A stretch of 64,000 nt of DNA from Lactobacillus rodentium (GCF_003423665.1 NZ_BFBY01000006.1:1-64000); one strand, 5' to 3'. Shown: positions 52,146-62,337, counted from the first letter of the stretch. The notes: generated from the letters alone by a model not told the origin. Made by a program: numbers and translations.

Positions 52146-52940
52146 ATGAGTGATTCATTAAGAGACAAAGTAGTTATTGTTACAGGAGCATCAAGTGGTC
52201 TTGGTCGTTCTATTACATTGGAAAGTGCAAGTCGAGGAGCAACAGTAATCTTAATTGCTCGCCGTAGAGAAAGATTATTAGAAATTGCTGATGAAGCTAA
52301 GCGTTTATCAGGAGCCCAAGCTTTTGTAATAACAGCAGATATAAGTAAGGCAGATCAGATTGATGCTGCCTTTAAAGAAATTATTCAAAAAGTTGATCAT
52401 ATTGACTTTTTGGTTAATGCTGCGGGATTTGGAGTTTTTGAACCATTTATGGAAATGAATCCCCAATTAACTACTGAAATGTTCCAAACTAATGTTTTGG
52501 GATTAATGTATTTTACCCGTTTAGTTGCCCGTGTCATGATGGATCAAAATCAAGGACAAGTGATTAACATTGGTTCAATGGCCGGAATTATTCCTACGAC
52601 TAAGACAGCAGTTTACAGTGCTACCAAGGCAGCTGTTATCCAATTTTCAAATGTTTTACGTTTAGAATTAAAACCATTTAATGTGAAGGTAATGACAGTA
52701 AATCCAGGACCTGTTTATACCAATTTCTTTAATATAGCTGATCATTCAGGTAAGTATTTAGATAATGTTAAGCGTTTCGTAATGGATCCTGATGATGTAG
52801 CTTGGCAAATTGTTCATTTCTTTGGTACTAATCGTCGAGAATTGAATTTGCCACTAAGTCTTGCCTTTTTAGGCAAGTTGTATCAAATTTTCCCTAGTTT
52901 AGGAGATTGGGCTAGTTTAAAATTTGGTAGCAGAAAATAA
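52146..52940 (+). CDS. Short-chain dehydrogenase/reductase
   Basis: A 264-residue classical SDR. The cofactor motif TGASSGLGRSI, NAAGFG, the catalytic Ser in INIGSMAG and YSATK (Tyr-x3-Lys) are all present, as is NPGPVYTNF. NADP preference is suggested by the basic ARRRER after the second strand. The substrate is unknown. Annotated relatives are often called YqjQ-like; position after rnz is the common arrangement in lactobacilli. Confidence 0.9.
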   Translation: MSDSLRDKVVIVTGASSGLGRSITLESASRGATVILIARRRERLLEIADEAKRLSGAQAFVITADISKADQIDAAFKEIIQKVDHIDFLVNAAGFGVFEPFMEMNPQLTTEMFQTNVLGLMYFTRLVARVMMDQNQGQVINIGSMAGIIPTTKTAVYSATKAAVIQFSNVLRLELKPFNVKVMTVNPGPVYTNFFNIADHSGKYLDNVKRFVMDPDDVAWQIVHFFGTNRRELNLPLSLAFLGKLYQIFPSLGDWASLKFGSRK

Positions 52941-52955
52941 GCAGCGGAGGATAGG

Positions 52956-53312
52956 ATGAAAAAACAAAGTAATCAATTTAAATTAGTCTTAGGCTTAATT
53001 ATTGCCTTAATTTTACTAATTTTTGTAGTTTTAAATGTTGAACCGGTTGCAATCAATTTTGGCTTTTTCCAACCTAAAATGCCTTTGATTATAGTATTAG
53101 TCTTGATGATGCTTTTAGGTGCAATTGTGTCCTGGCTTTTGGGCAATAGTGAAGATAAATATAAAGTAAATAAATCAGTTGCGAAGCAAGAAGCGGCTAT
53201 GAAAAAACAATATGAAAAAACTATTGCCGATAAAGATCAAAAAATTTCCGAATTGGAAAGTGAAATAGATCGCTTGCAAAATAAAGAAAATTCAGAAAGT
53301 TCAAAGGATTAA
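52956..53312 (+). CDS. LapA-domain membrane protein
   Basis: A 118-residue protein with two hydrophobic segments (FKLVLGLIIALILLIFVVLNVEPVAINF and MPLIIVLVLMMLLGAIVSWLLG), the LapA/YciS pattern, and a charged coiled-coil tail (KKQYEKTIADKDQKISELESEIDRLQ). Its role in Gram-positive bacteria is unknown; an envelope scaffold is inferred. GCGGAGGATAGG is the ribosome site. Confidence 0.8.
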   Translation: MKKQSNQFKLVLGLIIALILLIFVVLNVEPVAINFGFFQPKMPLIIVLVLMMLLGAIVSWLLGNSEDKYKVNKSVAKQEAAMKKQYEKTIADKDQKISELESEIDRLQNKENSESSKD

Positions 53313-53405
53313 TCAGATTAGACTTGATTTCTCAAGCCTTAGATTGTATGATTTAAATACGTGAGTATTTAGTGACTTATTTTTAGGTCCAAAAAGTCTC
53401 AATTC

Positions 53406-53411
53406 TATAAT
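53406..53411 (+). promoter_or_regulatory. -10 element before rpmF
   Basis: TATAAT 17 bases before the AAGGAGAT/ATG region of rpmF. The leader just before contains GACTT...AAGTC repeats with A/T runs; a -35 hexamer is not clear. Confidence 0.4.
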
Positions 53412-53427
53412 AAAGGAGATTTAAACA

Positions 53428-53616
53428 ATGGCAGTTCCTGCAAGAAAAACTTCTAAACAAAAGAAACGTTCACGTCGTGGTCATATTAAGTTAGCTACTC
53501 CAGCAATGCACTATGATGCAACTACTGGTGAATTCCGCTTAAGCCACCGTGTTTCACCAAAGGGCTTCTACAAAGGCCGTCAAGTTGCTAATGAAAAGCA
53601 ACAAAATAACGATTAA
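53428..53616 (+). CDS. rpmF: Ribosomal protein L32
   Basis: A 62-residue basic protein starting [19 protein letters not shown], the invariant L32 N-terminus, with ALSPCG-type cysteines absent. Many Gram-positive L32 proteins have a zinc-free C-minus form, and this copy has no CxxC pair, so it is the C-minus type. Part of the large ribosomal subunit. AAGGAG lies nine bases before the ATG and a terminator follows the stop. Confidence 0.95.
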   Translation: MAVPARKTSKQKKRSRRGHIKLATPAMHYDATTGEFRLSHRVSPKGFYKGRQVANEKQQNND

Positions 53617-53618
53617 TT

Positions 53619-53645
53619 AAAGACACCGTTGGGTGTCTTTTTTTA
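53619..53645 (+). terminator. Terminator after rpmF
   Basis: AAAGACACC and GGTGTCTTT around a short loop, followed by T residues. Confidence 0.88.
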
Positions 53646-53667
53646 TCCAAAAATAAAGGAGAAAATT

Positions 53668-55233
53668 ATGAAGTTAGTTTTACTTCACTCGAGCGATACT
53701 CATGGTTTTTTATTACCTACTGATTATCAAGATAAAGAAAACTATGAGGCACCAATTTCCTTAAGTAGGGTTAGTTCTTTAGTAAAGGCAGAACGTAAAA
53801 AATATGGGACAGAAAATGTTCTAGTTACTGATAGTGGAGATTGTTTACAAGGTTCACCACTGGCTTCGTATACCCACCAGTTACCGTTAGACGATGGTTT
53901 AGCTAAATTTACAGCTGCATATAACGAAATTGGCTATGATGCACGTGCTTTAGGTAATCATGATTTTAACTTTGGTTTAGATTATTTAAAATATTATATT
54001 GATCATAATGATGCACCTATCATTAATGATAATATTTTAGCTACCAATACAGATAAACCGGCTTTTGGACAAGCTTATACGATTGTTGAAAAGGCAAGAT
54101 TAAAGATTGGAATTATGGGGATAACCACCCAATATATTTCTCATTGGGAACCAGAAGAACATACTAAGGGCTTAAAATTTGTATCTGGATTTAAAGTGTT
54201 ACAAAAATTAGCTAAAAAGTTAAGACCACAGGTTGATATTTTAGTAGCACTTTATCATGGTGGTTTTGAATCAGATCCACTAAGTGGAGAAGCAACAGAA
54301 CCACATACGGGCGAAAACGAAGGTTATAAAATCTTAACTGAAATTCCAGAAATTGATGCCTTTTTAACCGGTCACCAACATCGACGCCTTAATTTGGTTA
54401 CTCAAAACACAGCTATTGTTCAACCCGGATATCGTGGAGAAGCAGTTGCCAAAGTAGTTCTTGAAGTAGAAAAAGATAAAAATGGTCAAGTAAGCATTAA
54501 AGATATGCAAACCGAATTAATTGATACTAAGGATTACGAACCTGATCCAGCAATTGAAAAAATTGTCGCTCCATTAGATAAGGGGACACAAGAGTGGCTT
54601 GATCAACCAATTGCTCATCTTTCAGAGCCCGCACCAATTGACAATGCAATTGAAGGACGTATTAAGGGAGCACCATTCATTAACTTAATTCAGCAAATGC
54701 AATTATGGTTTACTAAGGCTGATATTTCAGCTACTGCCATTATGTCTGAAACAGCTAAAGGATTTTCAAAAAATGTCACGATGCGTGAAGTTTTATTAAA
54801 TTATCCTTACGCTAATCAACTCTGCATTGTGAATATTTCCGGAAAAGATTTACGAGATATTATTGAATATGCTTGTGGTTTTTTGGAAAAAGATAAAGAT
54901 GGTCACATTAAATTTATTGATCGCTGGATTAAGCCAAAACCGATGCTTTATCATTTTGATATGTTTTATCCCGTACAATATGAAGCAGATTTATCTAAAC
55001 CCGTTGGTCATCGTTTAACTAAATTAACGCTTAATGGGAAGGAAATTGAAGCAGATAAAATTTATAAATTAGCAGTAAATAATTATCGTGCACTGGGTGG
55101 AGGATTTTATCCAGGTTATAGTATGGACAAAATTGAAAAGACATTTGACCAAGATTATGTTCAAATGTTTAGCGAATACTTAACTAAGAATGATGTTAAG
55201 GTTGATACTAGGAAAAATTACAAATTTTATTAA
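53668..55233 (+). CDS. Cytosolic 5'-nucleotidase/metallophosphoesterase
   Basis: A 521-residue protein of the bifunctional UshA/CpdB type without a signal peptide. The N-terminal calcineurin-like domain has SSDTHGF, TDSGDCLQGSP, ALGNHDFNFG, LYHGGFE and TGHQHRR (di-metal ligands). The C-terminal nucleotide-binding domain has NYPYANQLCIVNISGKDLRDIIEYA and NNYRALGGGFYPG. It hydrolyses nucleotide monophosphates or cyclic nucleotides. AAAGGAG selects ATG 53668; the upstream 13 codons, which lie in the rpmF terminator, are rejected. Confidence 0.88.
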   Translation: MKLVLLHSSDTHGFLLPTDYQDKENYEAPISLSRVSSLVKAERKKYGTENVLVTDSGDCLQGSPLASYTHQLPLDDGLAKFTAAYNEIGYDARALGNHDFNFGLDYLKYYIDHNDAPIINDNILATNTDKPAFGQAYTIVEKARLKIGIMGITTQYISHWEPEEHTKGLKFVSGFKVLQKLAKKLRPQVDILVALYHGGFESDPLSGEATEPHTGENEGYKILTEIPEIDAFLTGHQHRRLNLVTQNTAIVQPGYRGEAVAKVVLEVEKDKNGQVSIKDMQTELIDTKDYEPDPAIEKIVAPLDKGTQEWLDQPIAHLSEPAPIDNAIEGRIKGAPFINLIQQMQLWFTKADISATAIMSETAKGFSKNVTMREVLLNYPYANQLCIVNISGKDLRDIIEYACGFLEKDKDGHIKFIDRWIKPKPMLYHFDMFYPVQYEADLSKPVGHRLTKLTLNGKEIEADKIYKLAVNNYRALGGGFYPGYSMDKIEKTFDQDYVQMFSEYLTKNDVKVDTRKNYKFY

Positions 55234-55234
55234 C

Positions 55235-55266
55235 AAAAAAGAGGACTAAATTTAGTCCTCTTTTTA
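55235..55266. terminator. Bidirectional terminator
   Basis: A 30-base near-perfect palindrome with arms AAAAAGAGGACTAAA and TTTAGTCCTCTTTTT separates the nucleotidase gene and the convergent DUF2929 gene. Confidence 0.88.
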
Positions 55267-55285
55267 ATATTTAATTCAACTTTAA

Positions 55286-55489
55286 CTAAAGCAATTTACC
55301 AAACTTTGAATCATCTTTATGACTTTTAGCATTAATTGCAGGAATAATTAATGCATAGGCAATAGAGAAGATTAAGCCAATAATTGCTGATTGAACAGGA
55401 TCAAATTTCATTGAAGTTAAACTTGCGGCGATAAAGCCCATAACTTCAAAGAAGATTTCGCCCCAAAATATTGTTACGATAAAGCGCAT
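55286..55489 (-). CDS. DUF2929-type small membrane protein
   Basis: A 67-residue protein with two hydrophobic helices (MRFIVTIFWGEIFFEVMGFIAASL and IIGLIFSIAYALIIPAI), matching the DUF2929/YjzD pattern that begins MRFIVTLFW. The function is unknown. GAAGGGA lies six bases before ATG 55489; the six earlier in-frame codons overlap this site. In Bacillus and lactobacilli this gene often neighbours dnaE. Confidence 0.75.
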   Translation of the reverse strand: MRFIVTIFWGEIFFEVMGFIAASLTSMKFDPVQSAIIGLIFSIAYALIIPAINAKSHKDDSKFGKLL

Positions 55490-55592
55490 GGAATTCCCTT
55501 CTTTCACAAGCTCGATAACAAAATGATAGTCTAAAAAAATAAAAATAGCAAGCCTTTGGTATACTTATAAGAGTAGAAAGGAAGCGAGTAAA

Positions 55593-58500
55593 GTGGGCGC
55601 AATCGGTTTACAAAATTTATCTAGTTATTCTTTACTTCAAAGTCCGATAAAGGTTAAGGATTTAGCTCAAAAAGCCAAAGATCGGGGTTATGAAGCAATT
55701 GCTTTAACAGATATTAATGTAACTTACGGCTTGGTGGAGTTTTATAAAGCCGCTAAAGAAGTTGGTATTAAACCTATTTTGGGAATGCAAGCACGATTTA
55801 ATGGTTTAATTGACCAGGCTCATCTTTATGATTTAATTGTTTTAGCTAAGACTAATCAAGGATTTGAAAATATTTTGCGCTTATCAAGCGCGATCAATCT
55901 TTTAACTAATAATGGGGAAGCTAAAAAAGTATTATCTTTTGATGAATTAAAAAAATATTTTAAAGATTTAATTGTAATTGTCCCAGCTAATACCCATAGT
56001 GAACTTTTGACTTTGCATCAACAAAATCAAAGCTTAGCCAGCGATTATTTACGTCAGTTAAAAACTGCACTTCCTACAAGTTCTGAATTATATTTAGGAG
56101 TTTATGCAAATAAAGCGAAACAAAATTATATCAACTTTGTACGCGGGGTTAGTCAGCAGTTTGAGCTTCCTTTAGTTGCAACTGAAGATGTTCAGTACCT
56201 AAATCCACGTGATCAATTTTTACAAAAAAGTTTATTAGCAATCGGTGACAATAGTCATTTGCAAGATGTTGAACAACTGGCTAAACAGGCAGGATCTCAT
56301 TATTTAAAGTCCAGTACTGAACTCGTAAGTGATTATCATCAACTTGACCTTGAAGATGCTTTAACCAATAGTAAAAAGATTAGTGATAAACTTAATGCCC
56401 AAGTAACTTTTAAAGAACCAGAATTACCAAAGTTTAAACAAGAAAAGTTCCCCACCTCAAAAGAATATTTACATCATCTAGCACAAACTGGGTTAGCTAA
56501 ACGTTTTAAAAATGGAAAAATACCAGTTAATTATCAAAAACGATTAGATTACGAGCTCCAAGTAATTAATCAAATGGGGTTTGATGATTATTTCTTAATT
56601 GTTTGGGATGTAATGAATTTTGCTCATGCTGTTGATATTACTACTGGACCAGGAAGGGGTAGTGCCGCAGGAAGTTTAGTAGCTTATGCTTTAAGAATTA
56701 CTGAAGTTGATCCGCTCAAATATAATCTTTTGTTTGAACGTTTCTTAAATCCTGCTCGTCAGCAAATGCCAGATATCGATTTAGATATTCCTGATAATCG
56801 GCGTGAAGAAGTGATTCAATACATGTTCCATAAATATGGCATGGATCACGCAGCTCAAATATTAACTTTCGGAACCTTAGCTGCCAAACAAGCGTTAAGA
56901 GATGTAGGTAGAATTTTTGGCCTCAATCAATTTGAAATGAAAAAATGGACTCAGGCGATTCCCTACTCAAAAACTCAGATAACTTTAGACCGTGCTTTTC
57001 GGGAATCAAAAGATCTACAATTATTGGTTAATAATTCAACCTTTAATCAATTATTGTTTGCGACCGCTAAACATCTGGAGGGACTGCCAAGACACTACTC
57101 AATTCATGCTGCTGGCTTGGTAATTACTGATGACTCAATTGCTAGTATTGCTGGTTTGCAAGCAAGTGGGGAAGGAATTCCCGTTACTCAGCAAACCAAA
57201 TTAAATGTTGAAGACCTTGGTCTTTTAAAAATCGATTTTTTAGGGCTAAGAAATTTAACTATTTTAGGCAACACTCTAGCATTATTAAAAAATGAGGGAA
57301 TTAAGCTTGATCCCCATAAAATTCCTTTGAATGATCCAGCTACTTTAAAGCTATTCCAAGAAGGACAAACTGATGCTGTTTTTCAGTTTGAGTCTGATGG
57401 AATAAAAAACGTCCTACGCCGCCTGCATACCGATAATTTTGAAGATATTGTTGCCGTAAATGCCTTGTATCGTCCGGGCCCTATGCAAAATATCAATCAT
57501 TTTATTGATCGTAAGCATGGTAAAGAAGCAATTACCTATCCTGATCCAAGTTTAAAAGAAATTTTAAGTCCTACTTATGGTATTTTGGTTTATCAAGAGC
57601 AAGTTATGCAAACAGCTCAAGTATTGGCTGGATTTTCACTTGGAGAAGCTGATTTACTAAGACGAGCAATGTCTAAGAAAAATCTAACTACTATGCAAAA
57701 ACAGCGCGAAAAATTTATTACGGGGGCAGTAAATTTAGGTCGACCTAAGCAAGTAGCTGAAAAAGTTTATGATTATATTGGCCAGTTTGCTAATTACGGC
57801 TTTAACCGTTCGCATGCGGTGGCGTATAGTGAAATTGCTTTTTGGTTAGCATATTTAAAAGTTCATTATCCAGCTGCTTTTTATACCGCATTATTAAACA
57901 GTAACTTGGGTAACCGCAATAAAGTTAATAGCTTTTTAACCCAGGTTCAAAGTCTAGGAATTAAAGTTAAGGGACCCGATATTAATGAAGCAAGTAAAGA
58001 ATTTACTTTAAAAAATAATCAAATTATTGTGGGGTTTCGAGCAATTAGAGGATTGAGAAACGATTTGATTGATGAAATTTTGCAATTGAAAAAGCCAGTA
58101 AAATCACTTTCGGACTTTTTATTAAAGATTGATCCCAAATTTTTGAGTCAGGATGCCATTGATAATTTAATCAAAGTTGGAGTCTTTGATAGTTTAGAAG
58201 CTAACCGCAATAACTTACTAGCGATTAGTAGTGACCTTGTTGATACCGTGAAAATGTCGGGAAACAATACTTCTTTATTTGAAACTCTAGAACCTAAACC
58301 AGTTGATGTAACTCCTCCTACCAATAGTGAAAAGGCGCAAATGGAAGATGAAGTAATGGGATTTGCGACGACAATGAATCCTTTAATTGCGGTGCAAAAA
58401 TATGCTCGTCGATTTGGAGCTAAAGTATTAAAAGATTTTGGGATTAATGAAGAAGGAGTAGGAGTAGGAAAATTAATCAAATTAAAACCCATTCGAACCA

Positions 58501-58712
58501 AAAAAGGGGATGTAATGGCATTTGCAACCTTTGCTGATAGTCAGGGTGAAGCCGAATTTACTATTTTTCCTAAATCCTATGAAAAACTTGATTCTATTTT
58601 AAAAATTGGTCAAATTTATCTTTTGCAAGTTAGAACCCAAGCCGACCGGTATGATCAAACTAAAAAACAGTATTTATTAACTTCGGCTAAGCAAGTAAAT
58701 TATCAAGAATAA
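55593..58712 (+). CDS. dnaE: DNA polymerase III alpha subunit, DnaE type
   Basis: The DnaE replicase of Gram-positive bacteria (1039 residues), which extends primers before handing over to PolC. The N-terminal PHP domain is degenerate (GLQNLSSYSLL for the usual HLHxHSxYSLL, and TDIN for TDHG), so it lacks its metal-binding His residues. The polymerase core has GPGRGSAAGSLVAYAL and PDIDLDIPDNRR with the catalytic Asp pair. The tandem HhH region and a C-terminal OB fold (VGKLIKLKPIRTKKGDVMAFATF) follow. The start is GTG 55593. Confidence 0.95.
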   Translation: MGAIGLQNLSSYSLLQSPIKVKDLAQKAKDRGYEAIALTDINVTYGLVEFYKAAKEVGIKPILGMQARFNGLIDQAHLYDLIVLAKTNQGFENILRLSSAINLLTNNGEAKKVLSFDELKKYFKDLIVIVPANTHSELLTLHQQNQSLASDYLRQLKTALPTSSELYLGVYANKAKQNYINFVRGVSQQFELPLVATEDVQYLNPRDQFLQKSLLAIGDNSHLQDVEQLAKQAGSHYLKSSTELVSDYHQLDLEDALTNSKKISDKLNAQVTFKEPELPKFKQEKFPTSKEYLHHLAQTGLAKRFKNGKIPVNYQKRLDYELQVINQMGFDDYFLIVWDVMNFAHAVDITTGPGRGSAAGSLVAYALRITEVDPLKYNLLFERFLNPARQQMPDIDLDIPDNRREEVIQYMFHKYGMDHAAQILTFGTLAAKQALRDVGRIFGLNQFEMKKWTQAIPYSKTQITLDRAFRESKDLQLLVNNSTFNQLLFATAKHLEGLPRHYSIHAAGLVITDDSIASIAGLQASGEGIPVTQQTKLNVEDLGLLKIDFLGLRNLTILGNTLALLKNEGIKLDPHKIPLNDPATLKLFQEGQTDAVFQFESDGIKNVLRRLHTDNFEDIVAVNALYRPGPMQNINHFIDRKHGKEAITYPDPSLKEILSPTYGILVYQEQVMQTAQVLAGFSLGEADLLRRAMSKKNLTTMQKQREKFITGAVNLGRPKQVAEKVYDYIGQFANYGFNRSHAVAYSEIAFWLAYLKVHYPAAFYTALLNSNLGNRNKVNSFLTQVQSLGIKVKGPDINEASKEFTLKNNQIIVGFRAIRGLRNDLIDEILQLKKPVKSLSDFLLKIDPKFLSQDAIDNLIKVGVFDSLEANRNNLLAISSDLVDTVKMSGNNTSLFETLEPKPVDVTPPTNSEKAQMEDEVMGFATTMNPLIAVQKYARRFGAKVLKDFGINEEGVGVGKLIKLKPIRTKKGDVMAFATFADSQGEAEFTIFPKSYEKLDSILKIGQIYLLQVRTQADRYDQTKKQYLLTSAKQVNYQE

Positions 58713-58886
58713 ATTATTTTAAATAATTAAATTAATAAAATCACAAAGAGAAAGGCGATGGAAGCGGAAACAATTATAACCTGTGTGATTTATCAAGAAA
58801 TTTAATTTATTTAGTGCAGACATGAGCAAGAAAAAATGGTACTATAAAGTCGATGTGAGTAAACAGATTATCTTAGAGGTGAATTC

Positions 58887-59846
58887 ATGAAACGGATTGG
58901 TATTTTAACTAGTGGTGGAGATGCTCCTGGTATGAATGCTGCTATTAGAGCCGTTACTCGCACCGCCATTGCTAATGGTTTAGAAGTATTTGGAATTCGT
59001 TACGGTTATGCTGGTTTAGTAGCTGGTGACATTTTTCAAATGACTTCAGAAACTGTGGCCGATAAAATTGGCCGCGGTGGTACTTTTCTTTATTCAGCTC
59101 GTTTCCCAGAGTTTGCAGAAGAAGCAACTCAATTAAAGGGAATCGAACAATTAAAGAAACATGGTATTGAAGCATTAGTTGTTATTGGTGGAGACGGTTC
59201 ATATCATGGTGCATTAAGATTAACTGAACATGGTTATAATGCAGTTGGTCTTCCTGGTTCGATTGATAATGATATTCCATATACAGATTACACAATCGGT
59301 TTTGATACCGCATGTAATACTGCAATGGATGCGATCGATAAGATTCGTGATACTGCAACAAGTCACCAACGTGTATTTGTTGTAAACGTTATGGGTCGTG
59401 ATTGTGGTGATATCGCACTTCATGTTGGTGTTGCAACTGGTGCAGATGCAATTGTTATCCCAGAAGAACCATATGATATTAAAGAAATTGCTGAAAACTT
59501 AAAGCAAGGTTTTGCAAATGGTAAGAAGCATGGCTTAGTTGTATTAGCTGAAGGTGTCATGGATGCTGATAAGTTTACTAAGGAATTACTTCAATATGGT
59601 GATTTCGATGCCCGTGCCAATGTTTTAGGACATATGCAACGTGGTGGTAGCCCAACTACACGTGATCGTGTATTAGCAAGTGAAATGGGAGCTTATGCTG
59701 TTAAATTATTATTGGATGGCCAAGGTGGTTTAGCTGTTGGTATTCAAGGTAATAAGTTAACTCACCATAATATGCTTGACTTGTTTGATGCAAAACACCA
59801 AGGTAATTTGTCATTATACTCATTAAACAAAGACTTAGCTAAATAA
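58887..59846 (+). CDS. pfkA: ATP-dependent 6-phosphofructokinase
   Basis: A 319-residue glycolytic enzyme phosphorylating fructose 6-phosphate. It has [20 protein letters not shown] (ATP site), [29 protein letters not shown] (catalytic Asp and substrate Thr), [11 protein letters not shown] and [10 protein letters not shown]. Allosteric-site Arg and Lys residues appear conserved. Codons are strongly biased, indicating high expression. AGAGGTGA precedes the ATG. Forms the classic pfkA-pyk glycolytic operon with the next gene (45-base gap). Confidence 0.97.
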   Translation: MKRIGILTSGGDAPGMNAAIRAVTRTAIANGLEVFGIRYGYAGLVAGDIFQMTSETVADKIGRGGTFLYSARFPEFAEEATQLKGIEQLKKHGIEALVVIGGDGSYHGALRLTEHGYNAVGLPGSIDNDIPYTDYTIGFDTACNTAMDAIDKIRDTATSHQRVFVVNVMGRDCGDIALHVGVATGADAIVIPEEPYDIKEIAENLKQGFANGKKHGLVVLAEGVMDADKFTKELLQYGDFDARANVLGHMQRGGSPTTRDRVLASEMGAYAVKLLLDGQGGLAVGIQGNKLTHHNMLDLFDAKHQGNLSLYSLNKDLAK

Positions 59847-59891
59847 GTTAGGTAGTTTTTGATTTATATTTAAAGTAGGAGATTTTTTCAA

Positions 59892-61328
59892 ATGAAGAAA
59901 ACTAAAATTGTTAGTACTTTAGGACCAGCCTCAAATGATATTGAAACTGTTACTAAGTTAGCTCAAGCTGGTGCAAACGTATTCCGTTTCAACTTCTCAC
60001 ACGGTGATCACGAAGAACACGCAGCTCGTATGCAAATGGTTCGTGATGTTGAAAAGCAAACTGGTATTTTACTTGGAATTGACCTTGATACTAAGGGTGC
60101 TGAAATCAGAACTACTGAACAAAAAGATGGTAAGTTCACTCTTAACACTGGTGATAAGATCAGAATTTCTATGGATGCTACTAAGAAGGGTGACAAGGAC
60201 AAGATTTACGTTACCTACGATGGTTTATACGATGACACCAAAAAGGGTGGTCACGTATTAATCGATGACGGTTTAGTTGACTTACTTATTCTTGATAAAG
60301 ATGACGCTAACCGTGAACTTGTTTGTGAAGCACAAAACACTGGTGTAATTGGTTCTAAGAAGGGTGTTAACGCACCTGGCGTTGAAATCCGTCTTCCAGG
60401 TATCACTGAAAAGGATACTGATGACATCAAGTTTGGTATGAAGCAAGGTATTAACTTTATTTCAGCTTCATTCGTACGTAAAGCTCAAGACGTATTAGAC
60501 ATCCGTAACTTACTTAAAGAAGGTAACTGTGAATACGTTAAGATCTTCCCTAAGATCGAATCACAAGAAGGTATTGACAACATTGATGAAATCTTAGAAG
60601 TTTCAGATGGTATTATGGTTGCTCGTGGTGACATGGGTGTTGAAATTCCATTTATGAACGTTCCATTTGTACAAAAAGAAATCATCAGAAAGTGTAATGC
60701 TTTAGGTAAGCCAGTTATTACTGCTACTCAAATGCTTGATTCAATGCAAGAAAACCCACGTCCAACTCGTGCCGAAGTTTCTGACGTTGCTAACGCTGTT
60801 TTAGATGGTACTGACGCAACTATGCTTTCAGGTGAATCAGCAAACGGTCTTTACCCAGTTAAGGCTGTTCAAGCAATGGCTGAAATTGATGAACGTACTG
60901 AAAAGCAAATGCTTGATGACCGTAACACTTTAGCACTTCAAAGATTTGAAGCTTACAAGGGTTCAAACATCACTGAAGCAATTGGTGAATCAGTTGTTAG
61001 AACTGCTGAAGAATTAGGTATTAAGACTATTGTTACTATCACTGCTTCAGGTTACACTGCACGCATGATTTCTAAGTACCGTCCAAATGCTAACATTCTT
61101 GCAATGACATTTGATGAAAAGGTACAACACTCATTAGGTATTGTTTGGGGTGTAGATCCAGTTCTTGCAGATAAACCTGCTGATACTGATGCTGCTCTTA
61201 ACGAAGCTATGAAGTTAGCTAAAGAAAATGGTCTTGCTGAAGCTGGCGATGACATCATCATCGTTGCTGGTTTACCATTAGGTGAAACTGGTAAGACTAA
61301 CTTAATGACTATCAGAAAAGTTAAATAA
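59892..61328 (+). CDS. pyk: Pyruvate kinase
   Basis: Converts phosphoenolpyruvate and ADP to pyruvate and ATP. The 478-residue protein has KIVSTLGPAS, VFRFNFSHGDHEEH (substrate Arg and Asn), DTKGAEIRT, KIESQEGIDNIDEI (catalytic Lys and Glu), ARGDMGVEIP and the signature KPVITATQMLDSM, then the C-terminal allosteric domain ending TNLMTIRKV. It lacks the extra C-terminal PEP-utiliser-like domain that many Gram-positive pyruvate kinases carry (about 585 residues). Very strong codon bias; second gene of the pfkA-pyk operon. Confidence 0.97.
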   Translation: MKKTKIVSTLGPASNDIETVTKLAQAGANVFRFNFSHGDHEEHAARMQMVRDVEKQTGILLGIDLDTKGAEIRTTEQKDGKFTLNTGDKIRISMDATKKGDKDKIYVTYDGLYDDTKKGGHVLIDDGLVDLLILDKDDANRELVCEAQNTGVIGSKKGVNAPGVEIRLPGITEKDTDDIKFGMKQGINFISASFVRKAQDVLDIRNLLKEGNCEYVKIFPKIESQEGIDNIDEILEVSDGIMVARGDMGVEIPFMNVPFVQKEIIRKCNALGKPVITATQMLDSMQENPRPTRAEVSDVANAVLDGTDATMLSGESANGLYPVKAVQAMAEIDERTEKQMLDDRNTLALQRFEAYKGSNITEAIGESVVRTAEELGIKTIVTITASGYTARMISKYRPNANILAMTFDEKVQHSLGIVWGVDPVLADKPADTDAALNEAMKLAKENGLAEAGDDIIIVAGLPLGETGKTNLMTIRKVK

Positions 61329-61347
61329 TTAAATTTATAATTAATAA

Positions 61348-61377
61348 AGTAGTCAGCGCAAGCTGGCTATTTTATTT
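61348..61377 (+). terminator. Terminator after pyk
   Basis: AGTAGTCAGC and GCTGGCTATT around GCAA (G-T pairs), followed by T residues. Confidence 0.7.
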
Positions 61378-61440
61378 TTGCCTTTTTTAGTCTTTTTAAC
61401 TTATACTATGCTTACAGAAGTAAAAGAATTGAGGAAGAAT

Positions 61441-62337
61441 ATGTTAGGTGAAATAACTAAGGGCAAAGTAATTGATAAAAATGAAACTGCCTATTATGTA
61501 CAAGTCAATGGTTTAACTTTCGAATTAAAAAAGTTAGAAATCACTCAAGAAGATCCAATTAAGTTAGGTGATACTGTTCAGGGTTTCATCTATGAAAATA
61601 AAGATGGTAAAAAAGAAATGACGCAATTTTATCCCTTTGCTCAACAAGATCAGTATGGGTGGAGTACTGTTACCGAAGTTAGAAGAGACTTGGGTGTCTT
61701 TGTTGATGTAGGATTAAATGATAAAGACATTGTTATTAGTTTAGATGATTTACCTTTAGATAAAGATCTATGGCCACGAAAAGATGATCGTTTATTAGTA
61801 CGCCTAGAAACTGATGAAAAAGAAAGAATCTGGGCTAAAATGGCTGATGAAAATATCTTTGAACAGTTAGCAGCTAATTTTCCAAGTAATTTAGAAAATA
61901 AAAATTTAATGGGTACTGTCTACAAAACTTATGAGATTGGAGCATTTCTGATTACTGATCAATATTATTTAGCCTTTGTTCATAATTCTGAAACTTATCG
62001 TCCACTGCGTTTAGGTGAAAAAGTTAAGGCGAGAGTTATTGGTGTAAGTCAATACGGACGCCTCAATATGAGTGTGATGCCACGCGCACATGAAGAAATT
62101 GATGATGATGCGCAAATGATTTTAATGAGTTTGCGACGTGAGGCTACTAAGACTTTGCCTTTTTATGATAAAAGTGATGCCAGTGAAATTAAACAACATT
62201 TTGGAATTTCTAAGTCGGCCTTTAAACGTGCTTTAGGTCATTTATTAAAGGCAAATTTAATTACCGAAGATAAAGATAGTGGCACCATCAGCTTAAATGA
62301 AAGTAGTGAGGATAAAGATGATGACACTACAAGATAA
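61441..62337 (+). CDS. cvfB: CvfB/YitL-type S1 RNA-binding protein
   Basis: A 298-residue protein with S1-type beta barrels and a C-terminal winged helix, as in CvfB. VTEVRRDLGVFVDVGLNDKDIVISLDDLP and MGTVYKTYEIGAFLITDQYYLAFVHNSE, KVKARVIGVSQYGRLNMSV are S1 segments. KQHFGISKSAFKRALGHLLKANLI is the winged helix. CvfB binds RNA and affects virulence-type gene expression in staphylococci. GAGGAAG before ATG 61441 defines the start; the longer open frame from 61378 is rejected. Confidence 0.87.
   Translation: MLGEITKGKVIDKNETAYYVQVNGLTFELKKLEITQEDPIKLGDTVQGFIYENKDGKKEMTQFYPFAQQDQYGWSTVTEVRRDLGVFVDVGLNDKDIVISLDDLPLDKDLWPRKDDRLLVRLETDEKERIWAKMADENIFEQLAANFPSNLENKNLMGTVYKTYEIGAFLITDQYYLAFVHNSETYRPLRLGEKVKARVIGVSQYGRLNMSVMPRAHEEIDDDAQMILMSLRREATKTLPFYDKSDASEIKQHFGISKSAFKRALGHLLKANLITEDKDSGTISLNESSEDKDDDTTR

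Noticed and set aside
61378-61440. 21-codon extension of cvfB
   Set aside because: It starts inside the pyk terminator T tract; GAGGAAG fits ATG 61441.
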